Assembly (NCBI GenBank): GCA_945896935.1
Contig: CAMDER010000004.1
Coordinates: forward strand, 1 to 27,409
Direction of reading: 5' to 3'
Source: Bifidobacterium breve
GTDB taxonomy: Bacteria > Actinomycetota > Acidimicrobiia > Acidimicrobiales > Ilumatobacteraceae
DNA: 27,409 bases
Both the position numbers and the translations under genes were made by a program. Positions 6,486-13,846 of the stretch are shown piece after piece. The notes under the pieces were generated by a model, which worked only from the letters and a program-made list of their open reading frames with translations, did no database searches and was not told the origin of the DNA. Position 1 is the stretch's first letter. Every line of letters begins with the position of its first letter.

Positions 6486-8756
6486 TCAGCCAATTCGGGT
6501 AATAGAAACTGGAATTCCGTTTAAAACTGAGGTTCCGGACAACGGATCCAAGGCTTCGTGATCACTCAAAACATTCGAATTCACGCCACTCAATGACTCA
6601 GCAACACGCATCTTGGTGCCGGGATGATCGTGACCCCAACCATGCGGCAAGCTCACTACTCCTGGACGAATATCATCGGTAATTTCAACTGGCACAATAA
6701 CGCTTCCGACGCGCGACGTGACCGTGACAAAAATTTCTTCGGCAGATTCATTAATTAAATCAAGGCTTTTTGCGTCATCTGTGTGCATTTGCAATGAACA
6801 TCGCACATTTCCTTTCACAAGTACCTGAATGTTGTGCATCCACGAGTTGTTCGTTTTCAAATGACGTCGCCCGACTAATACGAATCGATTTTTGGTGAAT
6901 TCGTCAATGGAATCAAGCAACCGTGGCACATCAGCAATCAAAGGTTCAGGTGCGAGTTCAATCATTCCGGTGCGCGTGCGCAGTGCGTCAGGCAAGCGTG
7001 GCTTAAGTGCGCCGAAGTCAACACCATGCGGATGATCGAGCAACAGTTGCAGCGACGCTCCCCCCACGTTGCTTCCGAACCCTGCTCCGTACGGACCGGT
7101 CTGCAACATGAAGTCCAACATGCGCGCCGGACCACGGCGACCTTCAGCATTTAAAACATCAATGATCTCGTCAGCATTTCGACCATGTATGGGTGACGAA
7201 GGATCACCAATGCTGTTGCGTACTAAGCCTTCGATGGCAAGATCATCAGCAAGATGTGGATCGGCATGAGGTCCGAGACCTTGCGCAATCATTCCGAGCT
7301 TGGCAAGAATTTCCCATTCATCAGGTTGACCGTCGTCGAGCGAAAGTACTGGCGTGCTGTAGTTAGCAATATTGCGAATCGCAAACTGCAATAACAAAAC
7401 GTCGTAGTGATCTCTCTGCAATTGTGATGGCACTGGCAAAATCACGTCGGCATGACGGGTCGTTTCGTTGAGATACAAATCAACACTGATCATCAACTCA
7501 AGTTTTTCAAAGGCGTCAGAAAGTTGTCGTGAATGCGGGGTTGACAAAATTGGATTGCCAGCAACTGTGACGAGAGCCTTAATCCCAACATCGCCAGCAT
7601 CAGTGATCTCTTCGGCCATGGCCGCGGCCGGGTATTCACCCATCACTTCGGGATAACCCTTGACTTTGGTTTTCCCACCGCCGCGACCGATTCGGAATCC
7701 ACCACCTTTTCCTGACGTACCGCGGGTTGTCGGTCCACCAAGGACAGGCTTCGTAAACATCACTCCACCAACCGAATCTAAATTTCCGGTCAGGGTGTTT
7801 ACGACATCAATGAGCCATGAAGCAGTCGTACCAAACTCGGTAGTAGTTGTTCCGATGCGTCCATACAACGCCGCCGTTTTTGCTGCACTTAATTCGCGCG
7901 CCACTTGGCGAATCACGTCGGCTTCAAGTCCGGTCGCTTGGGCAACTCGTTCGGGAGTGAACTCACGTGACGCCTCACGCACGTCATCGAGACCATTCAA
8001 AAGAACTGCAATGTGATCTTGGATTTTCACCAAACTTTCGGCGAACAACACATTCACGATGGCCATCAAGAACAACGCATCTGTTGCCGGCCGAATGGCA
8101 ATCCATTGATCGGCTTCTTCGGCAGTTCGCGTGCGGCGCGGGTCGACGACGACAACCTTGCCGCCTCGAGCACGAATCGCTTCAATACGTCCTGGAAAAT
8201 CGGGAGCAGTACACACGCTTCCATTCGATGCGTACGGATTCGCTCCCAAAATCAGCAGATAATCAGTACGATCGAGGTCGGGAACGGCTACCGAAACACC
8301 CGTGCCAAACATATAACCCGCCGCAACTTGTTTGGGTAATTGATCAACTGTTGATGCACTAAATCGATTATGGGTGCCAAGGCCTTGTAACAAAGTTCGG
8401 TTGTACAACATTGCCGACAAACTGTGGGCGCCAGGGTTGCCGAGATACACACCAACTGCATCGCGACCGTGTCGTTCAATCACATCTTGCAAGCGACCAG
8501 CAATCTCGGCCCACGCTTCATCCCACTCCACCTCAACGTGTTCACCGTTGCGTTTGATGAGGGGCTTACGCAAGCGATCAGGGTCTTCGTGAAGCTGTTT
8601 GAGTGTTGAACCCTTGGGACAAATAAAACCGTGAGAAAACACGTCGTCCATATCTCCGCGAATTCGTCCAATTGTTGATCCCTTGACAGTGATTTCTAAA
8701 CCACAGCCGGCCTCACATAATGGGCAGGTTCGATAGGCAATGCGTTCGTCACTCAT
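6486..8756 (-). CDS. Molybdopterin-dependent oxidoreductase (bis-MGD, FdhF/NasA-like superfamily)
   Basis: The 756-residue protein begins with a 4Fe-4S ligand set C11-x2-C14-x3-C18-x27-C46, then domains binding bis-molybdopterin guanine dinucleotide (ILGANPYASN, VVVDPRRT, AGNPIL) and a C-terminal molydopterin-binding beta domain that includes LPHGWGH. It has no Tat signal, so it is probably cytoplasmic. No cysteine or selenocysteine stands out in the usual metal-ligand segment (near NRFSASTVDQLPKQ), so classing it as a formate dehydrogenase is unsafe. Its length and organisation recall mycobacterial Rv0197-like oxidoreductases, from memory. No electron-transfer subunit is encoded nearby. It sits between nrdR and nrdJ, 44 bp after nrdR. 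Superfamily is certain; substrate is unknown. Confidence 0.88.
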   Translation of the reverse strand: MSDERIAYRTCPLCEAGCGLEITVKGSTIGRIRGDMDDVFSHGFICPKGSTLKQLHEDPDRLRKPLIKRNGEHVEVEWDEAWAEIAGRLQDVIERHGRDAVGVYLGNPGAHSLSAMLYNRTLLQGLGTHNRFSASTVDQLPKQVAAGYMFGTGVSVAVPDLDRTDYLLILGANPYASNGSVCTAPDFPGRIEAIRARGGKVVVVDPRRTRTAEEADQWIAIRPATDALFLMAIVNVLFAESLVKIQDHIAVLLNGLDDVREASREFTPERVAQATGLEADVIRQVARELSAAKTAALYGRIGTTTTEFGTTASWLIDVVNTLTGNLDSVGGVMFTKPVLGGPTTRGTSGKGGGFRIGRGGGKTKVKGYPEVMGEYPAAAMAEEITDAGDVGIKALVTVAGNPILSTPHSRQLSDAFEKLELMISVDLYLNETTRHADVILPVPSQLQRDHYDVLLLQFAIRNIANYSTPVLSLDDGQPDEWEILAKLGMIAQGLGPHADPHLADDLAIEGLVRNSIGDPSSPIHGRNADEIIDVLNAEGRRGPARMLDFMLQTGPYGAGFGSNVGGASLQLLLDHPHGVDFGALKPRLPDALRTRTGMIELAPEPLIADVPRLLDSIDEFTKNRFVLVGRRHLKTNNSWMHNIQVLVKGNVRCSLQMHTDDAKSLDLINESAEEIFVTVTSRVGSVIVPVEITDDIRPGVVSLPHGWGHDHPGTKMRVAESLSGVNSNVLSDHEALDPLSGTSVLNGIPVSITRIG

Positions 8757-8762
8757 GCCCTC

Positions 8763-8768
8763 ACCCTA
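8763..8768 (-). promoter_or_regulatory. Candidate -10 element for a leaderless transcript (molybdopterin oxidoreductase)
   Basis: On the minus strand TAGGGT is followed by 6 nt and then the ATG at 8756. Transcription would start at or beside the start codon. The GTGAGGG between them could alternatively act as a weak, closely spaced ribosome site. No good -35 is visible. Confidence 0.35.
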
Positions 8769-8800
8769 GAACGCTGTGCACCGCGAAAACTGAATGAGCG

Positions 8801-9262
8801 TCAGGACACTGGCGATTTGTCGAGCAGGGCCGCTTCACGTTGGAAGTCTTCAGCTGCATCGAAATTCTTGTACACACTCGCGAAGCGCATATAAGCAACT
8901 TCATCAACGGCTCGTAAACGCTCAAGCACTGCGAGGCCAACTTTGGTACTCGGCACATCGCCTCCACCAGTCGCTCGCAGTTCTTCTTCAACCGAGTCGG
9001 CTAGAGCGTTGATGGCATCATCGTCAATGGGTCGACCCTTCGATGCCGCCTTGACTCCAGAAATCAACTTGCCGCGATCGAACGGCTCACGGCCACCATG
9101 AGTCTTGGTGATCATGAGCGGTACTTCGTCCATACGTTCAAACGTCGTAAAGCGGTGCAAGCACTGCGGGCATTCACGACGACGACGAATCGCAGCACCT
9201 TCTTCGGCTGTACGTGAATCGACCACTTTGGTGTCTTCATGTCGGCAGATGACGCAACGCAT
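8801..9262 (-). CDS. nrdR: Transcriptional regulator NrdR
   Basis: The product is a 153-residue zinc-ribbon/ATP-cone repressor of ribonucleotide reductase genes that senses ATP and dATP levels. Cys3, Cys6, Cys31 and Cys34 form the zinc ribbon, with the typical VVDSR and RRRRECP-x-C core between them, followed by the RFTTFER segment and an ATP-cone domain of about 90 residues. The frame is open 20 codons further upstream to 9322, but that extension overlaps the LysM gene and is not family-like; starting at the ATG of MRCVIC gives the normal family length. Residues 4-5 (VI) differ from the common PFC or PYC form. It lies 25 bp after the LysM gene. Its likely target is nrdJ, two genes downstream. 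Confidence 0.95.
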   Translation of the reverse strand: MRCVICRHEDTKVVDSRTAEEGAAIRRRRECPQCLHRFTTFERMDEVPLMITKTHGGREPFDRGKLISGVKAASKGRPIDDDAINALADSVEEELRATGGGDVPSTKVGLAVLERLRAVDEVAYMRFASVYKNFDAAEDFQREAALLDKSPVS

Positions 9263-9268
9263 AGCGCC

Positions 9269-9274
9269 ATGGTA
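9269..9274 (-). promoter_or_regulatory. Candidate -10 element for a leaderless nrdR transcript
   Basis: On the minus strand TACCAT is followed by 6 nt and the nrdR ATG at 9262. No Shine-Dalgarno sequence precedes the start and the -35 region is poor. If real, nrdR would be made independently of the SOS-controlled LysM gene upstream. Confidence 0.3.
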
Positions 9275-9287
9275 GTAGAAAAATGAA

Positions 9288-9761
9288 CTATTCAGCGGGG
9301 ACAATGAGACGTTGACCGACATCGACTGACGCTCCGCCGTTCAATTCGATCAATGAATGCACGTAATTTCGGATGTTTCCGCTGGTCAGCGACGAAGCAA
9401 TGGACCACAACGTGTCGCCTGATTGCACGATATAAAAACCTTCGCCCTGCACAAAGGCGAGCGCGACGTCGACACCATTGACCGAGGTGCTGATGGGCTG
9501 AGCACTCGCAGAAAAGGGCGTCACCGCGGGGACGGAGGCAGACACATCCCCACGGCTCGCCAAAGTGCGGAAGCCGAGGCAGGCGGCTACCACAACAGCA
9601 CCTACGGCCAAACCCACCACCAGCCGACGACGCAAGTACACGTCGTGGGACAGGTGGCGAGTAGGGGCCATAGAAGAAGATAAAGAAGAAACAGAAGAAC
9701 GATTTCCGGATCGGTTGGGCTGAATCTCGACGATGTAACGGGGGTCAAGTGCGAGGGCCAT
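9288..9761 (-). CDS. LysM-domain membrane protein, probable SOS-controlled division inhibitor or wall enzyme (Rv2719c/YneA-like by position)
   Basis: With the ATG at 9761 the protein is 157 residues: a basic cytoplasmic N-terminus, one membrane helix (about 47-64), a serine-rich extracytoplasmic linker and a LysM peptidoglycan-binding domain (about 110-154) with the typical VQSGDTLWSIA start. The reading frame is open to 9854 and an ATG at 9845 is possible, adding 28 residues. It is divergent from lexA behind two perfect SOS boxes, so DNA damage should induce it. LysM proteins in this position include YneA of Bacillus and Rv2719c of M. tuberculosis, which delay division or act on the wall; DivS of Corynebacterium plays a comparable role. 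Function here is inferred from architecture and position, not sequence identity. Confidence 0.8.
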   Translation of the reverse strand: MALALDPRYIVEIQPNRSGNRSSVSSLSSSMAPTRHLSHDVYLRRRLVVGLAVGAVVVAACLGFRTLASRGDVSASVPAVTPFSASAQPISTSVNGVDVALAFVQGEGFYIVQSGDTLWSIASSLTSGNIRNYVHSLIELNGGASVDVGQRLIVPAE

Positions 9762-9853
9762 GATGAATCTTTCTGATCGGTAGAGCGGGCTCTGGTGAAC
9801 CGCTGTTGTTGACAGTGTGCGTGAGGGGTATGGCACAGTGACCATTCCCCGCA

Positions 9854-9867
9854 CGAACGCTTGTTCG
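9854..9867. promoter_or_regulatory. LexA-binding SOS box 1 (perfect)
   Basis: cgaacgcttgttcg is a perfect CGAAC-N4-GTTCG palindrome, and its flanking a/t extend the symmetry to 16 bp. It covers the expected transcription start of the LysM gene. Confidence 0.9.
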
Positions 9868-9868
9868 T

Positions 9869-9897
9869 AGGCTATGCGAACGCCTGTTCGGTGTCAA
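9869..9897 (-). promoter_or_regulatory. Promoter of the LysM gene
   Basis: On the minus strand a consensus -35 TTGACA (9897-9892) and a -10 TAGCCT (9874-9869) are 17 bp apart. The predicted start is near 9862, giving a leader of about 100 nt to the ATG at 9761. SOS box 2 fills the spacer and SOS box 1 covers the start point. Confidence 0.7.
9877..9890. promoter_or_regulatory. LexA-binding SOS box 2 (perfect)
   Basis: cgaacgcctgttcg is a perfect CGAAC-N4-GTTCG palindrome. It lies inside the 17-bp spacer between the LysM promoter -35 and -10, 23 bp from box 1, so two LexA dimers would bind about two helical turns apart. Confidence 0.9.
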
Positions 9898-9943
9898 CCA
9901 CTGATTGTAAATAAGCCGTCTACCAGCACAAATAGGATTTTTA

Positions 9944-9957
9944 CGAACAGGTGTTTG
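9944..9957. promoter_or_regulatory. LexA-binding SOS box 3 (one mismatch)
   Basis: cgaacaggtgtttg matches CGAAC-N4-GTTCG except for one base (T for C). It overlaps the first three bases of the lexA -35 hexamer, as expected for autorepression by a weaker operator. Confidence 0.8.
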
Positions 9958-9983
9958 ACTCTCACCCCGAACACCCGTACGAT
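9955..9983 (+). promoter_or_regulatory. lexA promoter, apparently leaderless
   Basis: TTGACT (9955-9960) and TACGAT (9978-9983) are exactly 17 bp apart, and the lexA ATG begins 6 nt after the -10, so transcription should start at the A of the start codon. No ribosome-binding site is present. An alternative -10, TAGGAT at 9933-9938, lacks a suitably spaced -35. Confidence 0.7.
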
Positions 9984-9989
9984 GCACGC

Positions 9990-10622
9990 ATGAGCGAACA
10001 CATTCTCACCGACCGTCAACGTGGCATTCTCGAGTGCATTGAAGCCTGTATGGAAGATCGAGGCTTCCCACCATCAGTGCGCGAAATCGGCGACACCGTT
10101 GGTCTCACATCGCCATCCACGGTGCACAACCATCTCAATACCCTGCAGCGCTTGGGCTTTCTTGAACGAGATCCCAATTTGCCCCGGGCCATCAAAGTCA
10201 ACTGGGACCGCAACAGTGGCGCGATCATCGCCCGCAGTCGCGTGCACCACGTGCCACTCATCGGTGATGTCGCCGCTGGAACCGATGTTTTGGCGCAAGA
10301 AAACGTTGAAGAACTTCTCCCCCTCCCAGCCGACTTCACCGGTGAGGGCGATCTCTTCATGTTGCGCGTCCGCGGCGATTCAATGATCGAAGCGGGCATT
10401 CTTGATGGCGACTATGTCGTTGCTCGCCAGCAGCTCACTGCCAACAACGGCGACATCGTGATTGCCGGGATTCCTGGCGATGAAGCAACGGTCAAGACCT
10501 ACACCCGCAAGGGCCGCGAAGTCGTTTTGCTGCCAGCCAATCCACGCCTTTCGCCCATGCACTTTTCATCAGACGATGTCCGCATCTTTGGCAAGGTCGT
10601 CACTGTTCTACGTCGTCTCTGA
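9990..10622 (+). CDS. lexA: SOS-response repressor LexA
   Basis: The 210-residue protein has an N-terminal winged helix-turn-helix (about 1-70) with the LexA recognition region around SPSTVHNHL, and a C-terminal S24 peptidase domain. The self-cleavage bond is Ala96-Gly97 in DVAAG, with catalytic Ser131 (GDSM) and Lys169. RecA filaments on single-stranded DNA trigger this cleavage and release SOS genes. The frame is open 13 codons upstream to a GTG at 9951, but that start would fall within the SOS box and upstream of the likely start point, so ATG 9990 is chosen. It is divergent from the LysM gene and convergent with the two-TM membrane protein gene. Confidence 0.97.
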   Translation: MSEHILTDRQRGILECIEACMEDRGFPPSVREIGDTVGLTSPSTVHNHLNTLQRLGFLERDPNLPRAIKVNWDRNSGAIIARSRVHHVPLIGDVAAGTDVLAQENVEELLPLPADFTGEGDLFMLRVRGDSMIEAGILDGDYVVARQQLTANNGDIVIAGIPGDEATVKTYTRKGREVVLLPANPRLSPMHFSSDDVRIFGKVVTVLRRL

Positions 10623-10652
10623 AATGTCGTCTCTGAAATGTCGCCTCTGAAA
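10613..10652. repeat. Tandem repeat (14-bp unit) across the lexA stop codon
   Basis: The unit tcgtctctgaaatg occurs at 10613-10626 and 10627-10640, followed by a nearly complete third copy with changes. The first copy contains the lexA TGA. It looks like slippage duplication of the 3' end. No terminator hairpin is visible between lexA and the convergent gene. Confidence 0.7.
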
Positions 10653-10658
10653 ATTTTG

Positions 10659-11366
10659 TTACTGGCCAGCTCGATCTTCGGGGCGTGGCGGTGCCCACGG
10701 ATCAGATGATCTTGTATCCGAGCCAACAATCGAGTCACTGCTGGATTGATAACTGACATACACCTCTGGTCGAGCATTCATTGCAACCTTGCGACGAGCA
10801 CGTCGACTGACTCGAGTGGCAATGATTGCCAAAATCAGCAATGCGAGCGCAACCAGAACAAGCGATGCTCCGCTGATCAGCAATGCCCCATCCATCATTG
10901 ATGCGTTACGGCCAACTGCAATGACTGCATTGGATTCATTCGATTGCATCACCAAAGTGAACGTTCCCGGTTCTGAAAGTACAAAAGTCAACACCGACTT
11001 GCCCACAAAATCGGGTGCATCGTATTCAACAGAATCATCAGGTCGAACGTCGACCTCTGTTCCATCGCTTGATTGCAGAGCAACCGCTACTTCAGGAGCC
11101 ACATCAAACTTGTAATCGCGCGTATCGTTATTGCACGCACCGAGATTGGCAATCGTTCCCTTGGTTTCGACGTAGATGTAATAGCGACCAGTTGCTGAAA
11201 TATCAATCGTTGAGACACAACCACTCGGAGTTCGTACTAAATCACTAATGAGTTGTTGATCACGCTGAACGCCAATCAACGCCAGAGTCATTCCGACCGC
11301 AAAAACTACAACAGCCGAAATCCACCACCATTTAATCGAGCGAACTTTTGGCGTGTCATCAGACAT
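10659..11366 (-). CDS. Uncharacterised two-TM membrane protein with extracytoplasmic domain
   Basis: I do not recognise this 235-residue protein. It has one membrane helix at about 11-33, an extracytoplasmic beta-rich region of about 120 residues with two cysteines (C50 and C78) that could form a disulfide, a second helix at about 159-183, then a 52-residue cytoplasmic tail. The tail begins with a basic stretch (RVSRRARRK) and ends with a proline-rich DPWAPPRP segment. The start ATG overlaps the aminotransferase stop by one base (TGATG), so it is translationally coupled and last in the long minus-strand run. The architecture would suit a sensor or wall-associated protein, but nothing assigns a function. 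Membrane topology is clear; everything else is open. Confidence 0.7.
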   Translation of the reverse strand: MSDDTPKVRSIKWWWISAVVVFAVGMTLALIGVQRDQQLISDLVRTPSGCVSTIDISATGRYYIYVETKGTIANLGACNNDTRDYKFDVAPEVAVALQSSDGTEVDVRPDDSVEYDAPDFVGKSVLTFVLSEPGTFTLVMQSNESNAVIAVGRNASMMDGALLISGASLVLVALALLILAIIATRVSRRARRKVAMNARPEVYVSYQSSSDSIVGSDTRSSDPWAPPRPEDRAGQ

Positions 11367-12493
11367 CAGGAGACTCCAAGACGCTGCGCAACTCGCTCAA
11401 TCATCTCATCACTTTGCACAACTGCCACACGAATAAACCCGCGGCCCTGCTCGCCGTACAAATCGCCAGGACTGACTAACGTTCCGGCTTCACGGGCTAA
11501 ACGCTCGGTGAATTCCCACGAATCTTCAACTTTGAACCACAAATAAAAACCACCATCAGGCAACGAAATATTGATGCCCGACCATTTTGACAAGATGTCG
11601 GCCATGCGCTCAAGTCGATGTCGATAACGATCACGTTGCGCCACAACATGTTCGTCGTCGTTTAGAGCAGCGACAGCTGCGGCTTGCGCCGGACCTGGCA
11701 CCATCATTCCCACATGCTTGCGAACCTCAGATAAGTAATGCACGAGGTCGTGATCTCCGGAGTACGCACCCACTCGAAGCCCTGCCAAATTTGAACGCTT
11801 TGATAATGAATGAACGGCAATCACTCCATCTGAACCGTGTTGCAAAATCGTCTGTGCTGGACCATCCCAGGTGAATTCGGCGTAACACTCATCACTAAAA
11901 ACGGGGACACCATGAGCACGACCCCAAATAGCGGCTGCTCCAAGATCGTCAATTGCGCCGGTCGGATTAGATGGGCTATTGACCCACAACAGCAACGCCC
12001 GCTTGGCATCTTGTTCACTAATGGCGTTCAGATCAATTCCGCCACGATCGTTACATGGCACGGCGACGGCACGACAACCGGCCAAAGTGGCGCCCATTTC
12101 GTACGTTGGGTACGCAACGGCTGGATACAAAACAGTGTCAAGCCATGGTGAACGCAACTTCATCCATTGCGGCAATGTGCCGACGAATTCTTTGGTACCG
12201 ATACACGCAGCAATATCGACCGCAGCGATCGTTACGTTGAAACGACGTTGCATCCAAGCCGCAAAAGCCTCACGCAAACCAAGAGATCCGATTGAGGGTG
12301 GATAACCGCGCTCGCTATTGCTTGCGGCCAAGGCAGCAAGCACCGAGGCCGGAGGCGGATCGCACGGCGTGCCAATGGACAAATCAATCAGCCCACCTTC
12401 AAACGGCACTGCCAGGGGCTTATACGAATCGAGGCGTTCGTAGGGATACGGAGGCGGAACAAAACCAGCAGAGTGATCAGGAGCGGAATTCAT
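11366..12493 (-). CDS. dapC: Aminotransferase class I/II, probable succinyldiaminopimelate transaminase DapC
   Basis: The 375-residue PLP enzyme of fold type I shows the NSPSNPTG motif (172-179), Asp201 and Tyr204 (SDECY), Schiff-base Lys232 in SLSKRSNLAG, and a late carboxylate-binding arginine in FIRVAVV. The N-terminal region with IDLSIGTPCDPPP and the SLSKRSNLAG form is typical of actinobacterial DapC, which transfers an amino group from glutamate to N-succinyl-2-amino-6-ketopimelate in the lysine and meso-diaminopimelate pathway. dapF, acting later in the same pathway, lies one gene away, which supports this. The start is 3 bp after hflX. Other aspartate/LL-DAP-type transaminases of the same fold cannot be excluded by eye. 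Confidence 0.82.
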   Translation of the reverse strand: MNSAPDHSAGFVPPPYPYERLDSYKPLAVPFEGGLIDLSIGTPCDPPPASVLAALAASNSERGYPPSIGSLGLREAFAAWMQRRFNVTIAAVDIAACIGTKEFVGTLPQWMKLRSPWLDTVLYPAVAYPTYEMGATLAGCRAVAVPCNDRGGIDLNAISEQDAKRALLLWVNSPSNPTGAIDDLGAAAIWGRAHGVPVFSDECYAEFTWDGPAQTILQHGSDGVIAVHSLSKRSNLAGLRVGAYSGDHDLVHYLSEVRKHVGMMVPGPAQAAAVAALNDDEHVVAQRDRYRHRLERMADILSKWSGINISLPDGGFYLWFKVEDSWEFTERLAREAGTLVSPGDLYGEQGRGFIRVAVVQSDEMIERVAQRLGVS

Positions 12494-12496
12494 GAG

Positions 12497-13846
12497 TTAT
12501 ATGTTGCCTGTCGGGGTGGGGTCAACGCCACCATCAGCCACCACAAATTCGCTCAATCGCCCGACCGAGGCCTCGGCGAGTCGCGCGCGGACGCGGACTC
12601 CGTCGGTTTCGTGGGTAGTTGACACCACTTCTCCTTCTCGATGCACTGCAGCCAAAATATCACCACGTTCATACGGAATCAGCAGTTCAATAACTTTGCT
12701 GACCGAGCGCAAACGATCAGACAAAGTCTGCAAAAAACGATCAATGCCGTCGCCAGTATTTGCGCTAATACCAACCGAACCTGGGTGCCACGCGACCACA
12801 TCGGCCACACCGACGGGGTCAAGATCGCTCTTATTGAAGACCAAGAATTCGGGGACTTCATCAGCATGGATTTCGCGCAGAACCGTTCGCACCGCGTCAA
12901 TCTGGCCATCGGGATCGGACGATGATCCGTCAACGACATGCACCAAATAATCGGCCCGCGCTGCCACTTCAAGTGTGCTCTTAAAAGATTCAACAAGGCC
13001 GTGCGGAAGGCGCCGCACAAAACCAACAGTGTCTGTCACGAGCACCGGTTCACCACCAGGAAATGACAATCGCCGAGTCGTTGGATCGAGCGTCGCGAAC
13101 AGTCGATCTTCGACCAACACTCCCGCGTTTGTTAAGCGATTTAACAATGTCGACTTTCCGGCATTGGTGTACCCCACGATGACCACATTGGCTAGTCCAC
13201 TACGTGAACGACCTTTGCGTTGCAGATCGCGCGTATTGCCAAGTTCTTTGAGTTCTTGTTCAAGACGGGTAATACGATTCTTAATTCGCCGACGATCAAC
13301 TTCGAGCTTGGTTTCACCGCTACCAAATCGCGATCCAACGCCACCTCGCTGCTGCGACATTTTGGCATCGGCACCGCGTCGTAAACGCGGCAAGCGATAA
13401 CGCAGTAAGGCCAGTTCGACTTGAGCCTTGCCCTCTAGGGTGTGGGCATTTTGTCCAAAGATGTCAAGAATCACCGCAGTGCGGTCTAGCGCAGTTCGTC
13501 CCAACAACTTTTCTAAGTTGTACTGCTGACCAGGTGACAATTCGTTGTCAAACACCACGGTGTCGGCGTCAACTGCCAAACACAATTCGCGCAACTCTTC
13601 AGCCTTACCTTTACCAACGAACCAAGTGTGATCCGGCACGTCCCGCTTTTGCGTGAGTCGTCCCGCTTCATCAGCACCCGCAGTATCAATCAACAAACTC
13701 AATTCATCGAGACTGGCTTCGGTATCTTCTTCGGTTTTGCCATGCAATGTCACGCCAACCAAAACAATTCGCTCGCGAATCGAGCGCTCAATCAGGGTCT
13801 GACCGAGGGCTTGGTTATATGGCGAGTTGGGACTTGAATTCGTCAC
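12497..13846 (-). CDS. hflX: Ribosome-associated GTPase HflX
   Basis: The 449-residue protein has the HflX N-terminal domain (about 20-190) with the GKGKAEEL and DNELSPGQQ-x-NLE signatures, a linking coiled-coil rich in arginine and glutamate (180-210), and a GTPase domain with G1 GYTNAGKS (225-232), G3 DTVG (272-275) and G4 NKSD (338-341). HflX binds the 50S exit region, splits stalled ribosomes under stress, and in mycobacteria affects antibiotic tolerance. The start codon is GTG, and it overlaps the dapF stop as GTGA, so translation is coupled. Among its neighbours, the window's other ribosome-rescue gene, arfB, lies far away at position 1. Confidence 0.97.
   Translation of the reverse strand: MTNSSPNSPYNQALGQTLIERSIRERIVLVGVTLHGKTEEDTEASLDELSLLIDTAGADEAGRLTQKRDVPDHTWFVGKGKAEELRELCLAVDADTVVFDNELSPGQQYNLEKLLGRTALDRTAVILDIFGQNAHTLEGKAQVELALLRYRLPRLRRGADAKMSQQRGGVGSRFGSGETKLEVDRRRIKNRITRLEQELKELGNTRDLQRKGRSRSGLANVVIVGYTNAGKSTLLNRLTNAGVLVEDRLFATLDPTTRRLSFPGGEPVLVTDTVGFVRRLPHGLVESFKSTLEVAARADYLVHVVDGSSSDPDGQIDAVRTVLREIHADEVPEFLVFNKSDLDPVGVADVVAWHPGSVGISANTGDGIDRFLQTLSDRLRSVSKVIELLIPYERGDILAAVHREGEVVSTTHETDGVRVRARLAEASVGRLSEFVVADGGVDPTPTGNI

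Noticed and set aside
7660..8016. 118-codon plus-strand open frame inside the molybdopterin oxidoreductase gene
   Set aside because: It is the reverse frame of a conserved enzyme and has a low-complexity, proline/arginine-rich composition.
9933..9938. TAGGAT as the main lexA -10 element
   Set aside because: No -35 is placed 16-18 bp upstream, whereas TTGACT-17-TACGAT just downstream is better and fits the SOS box position.
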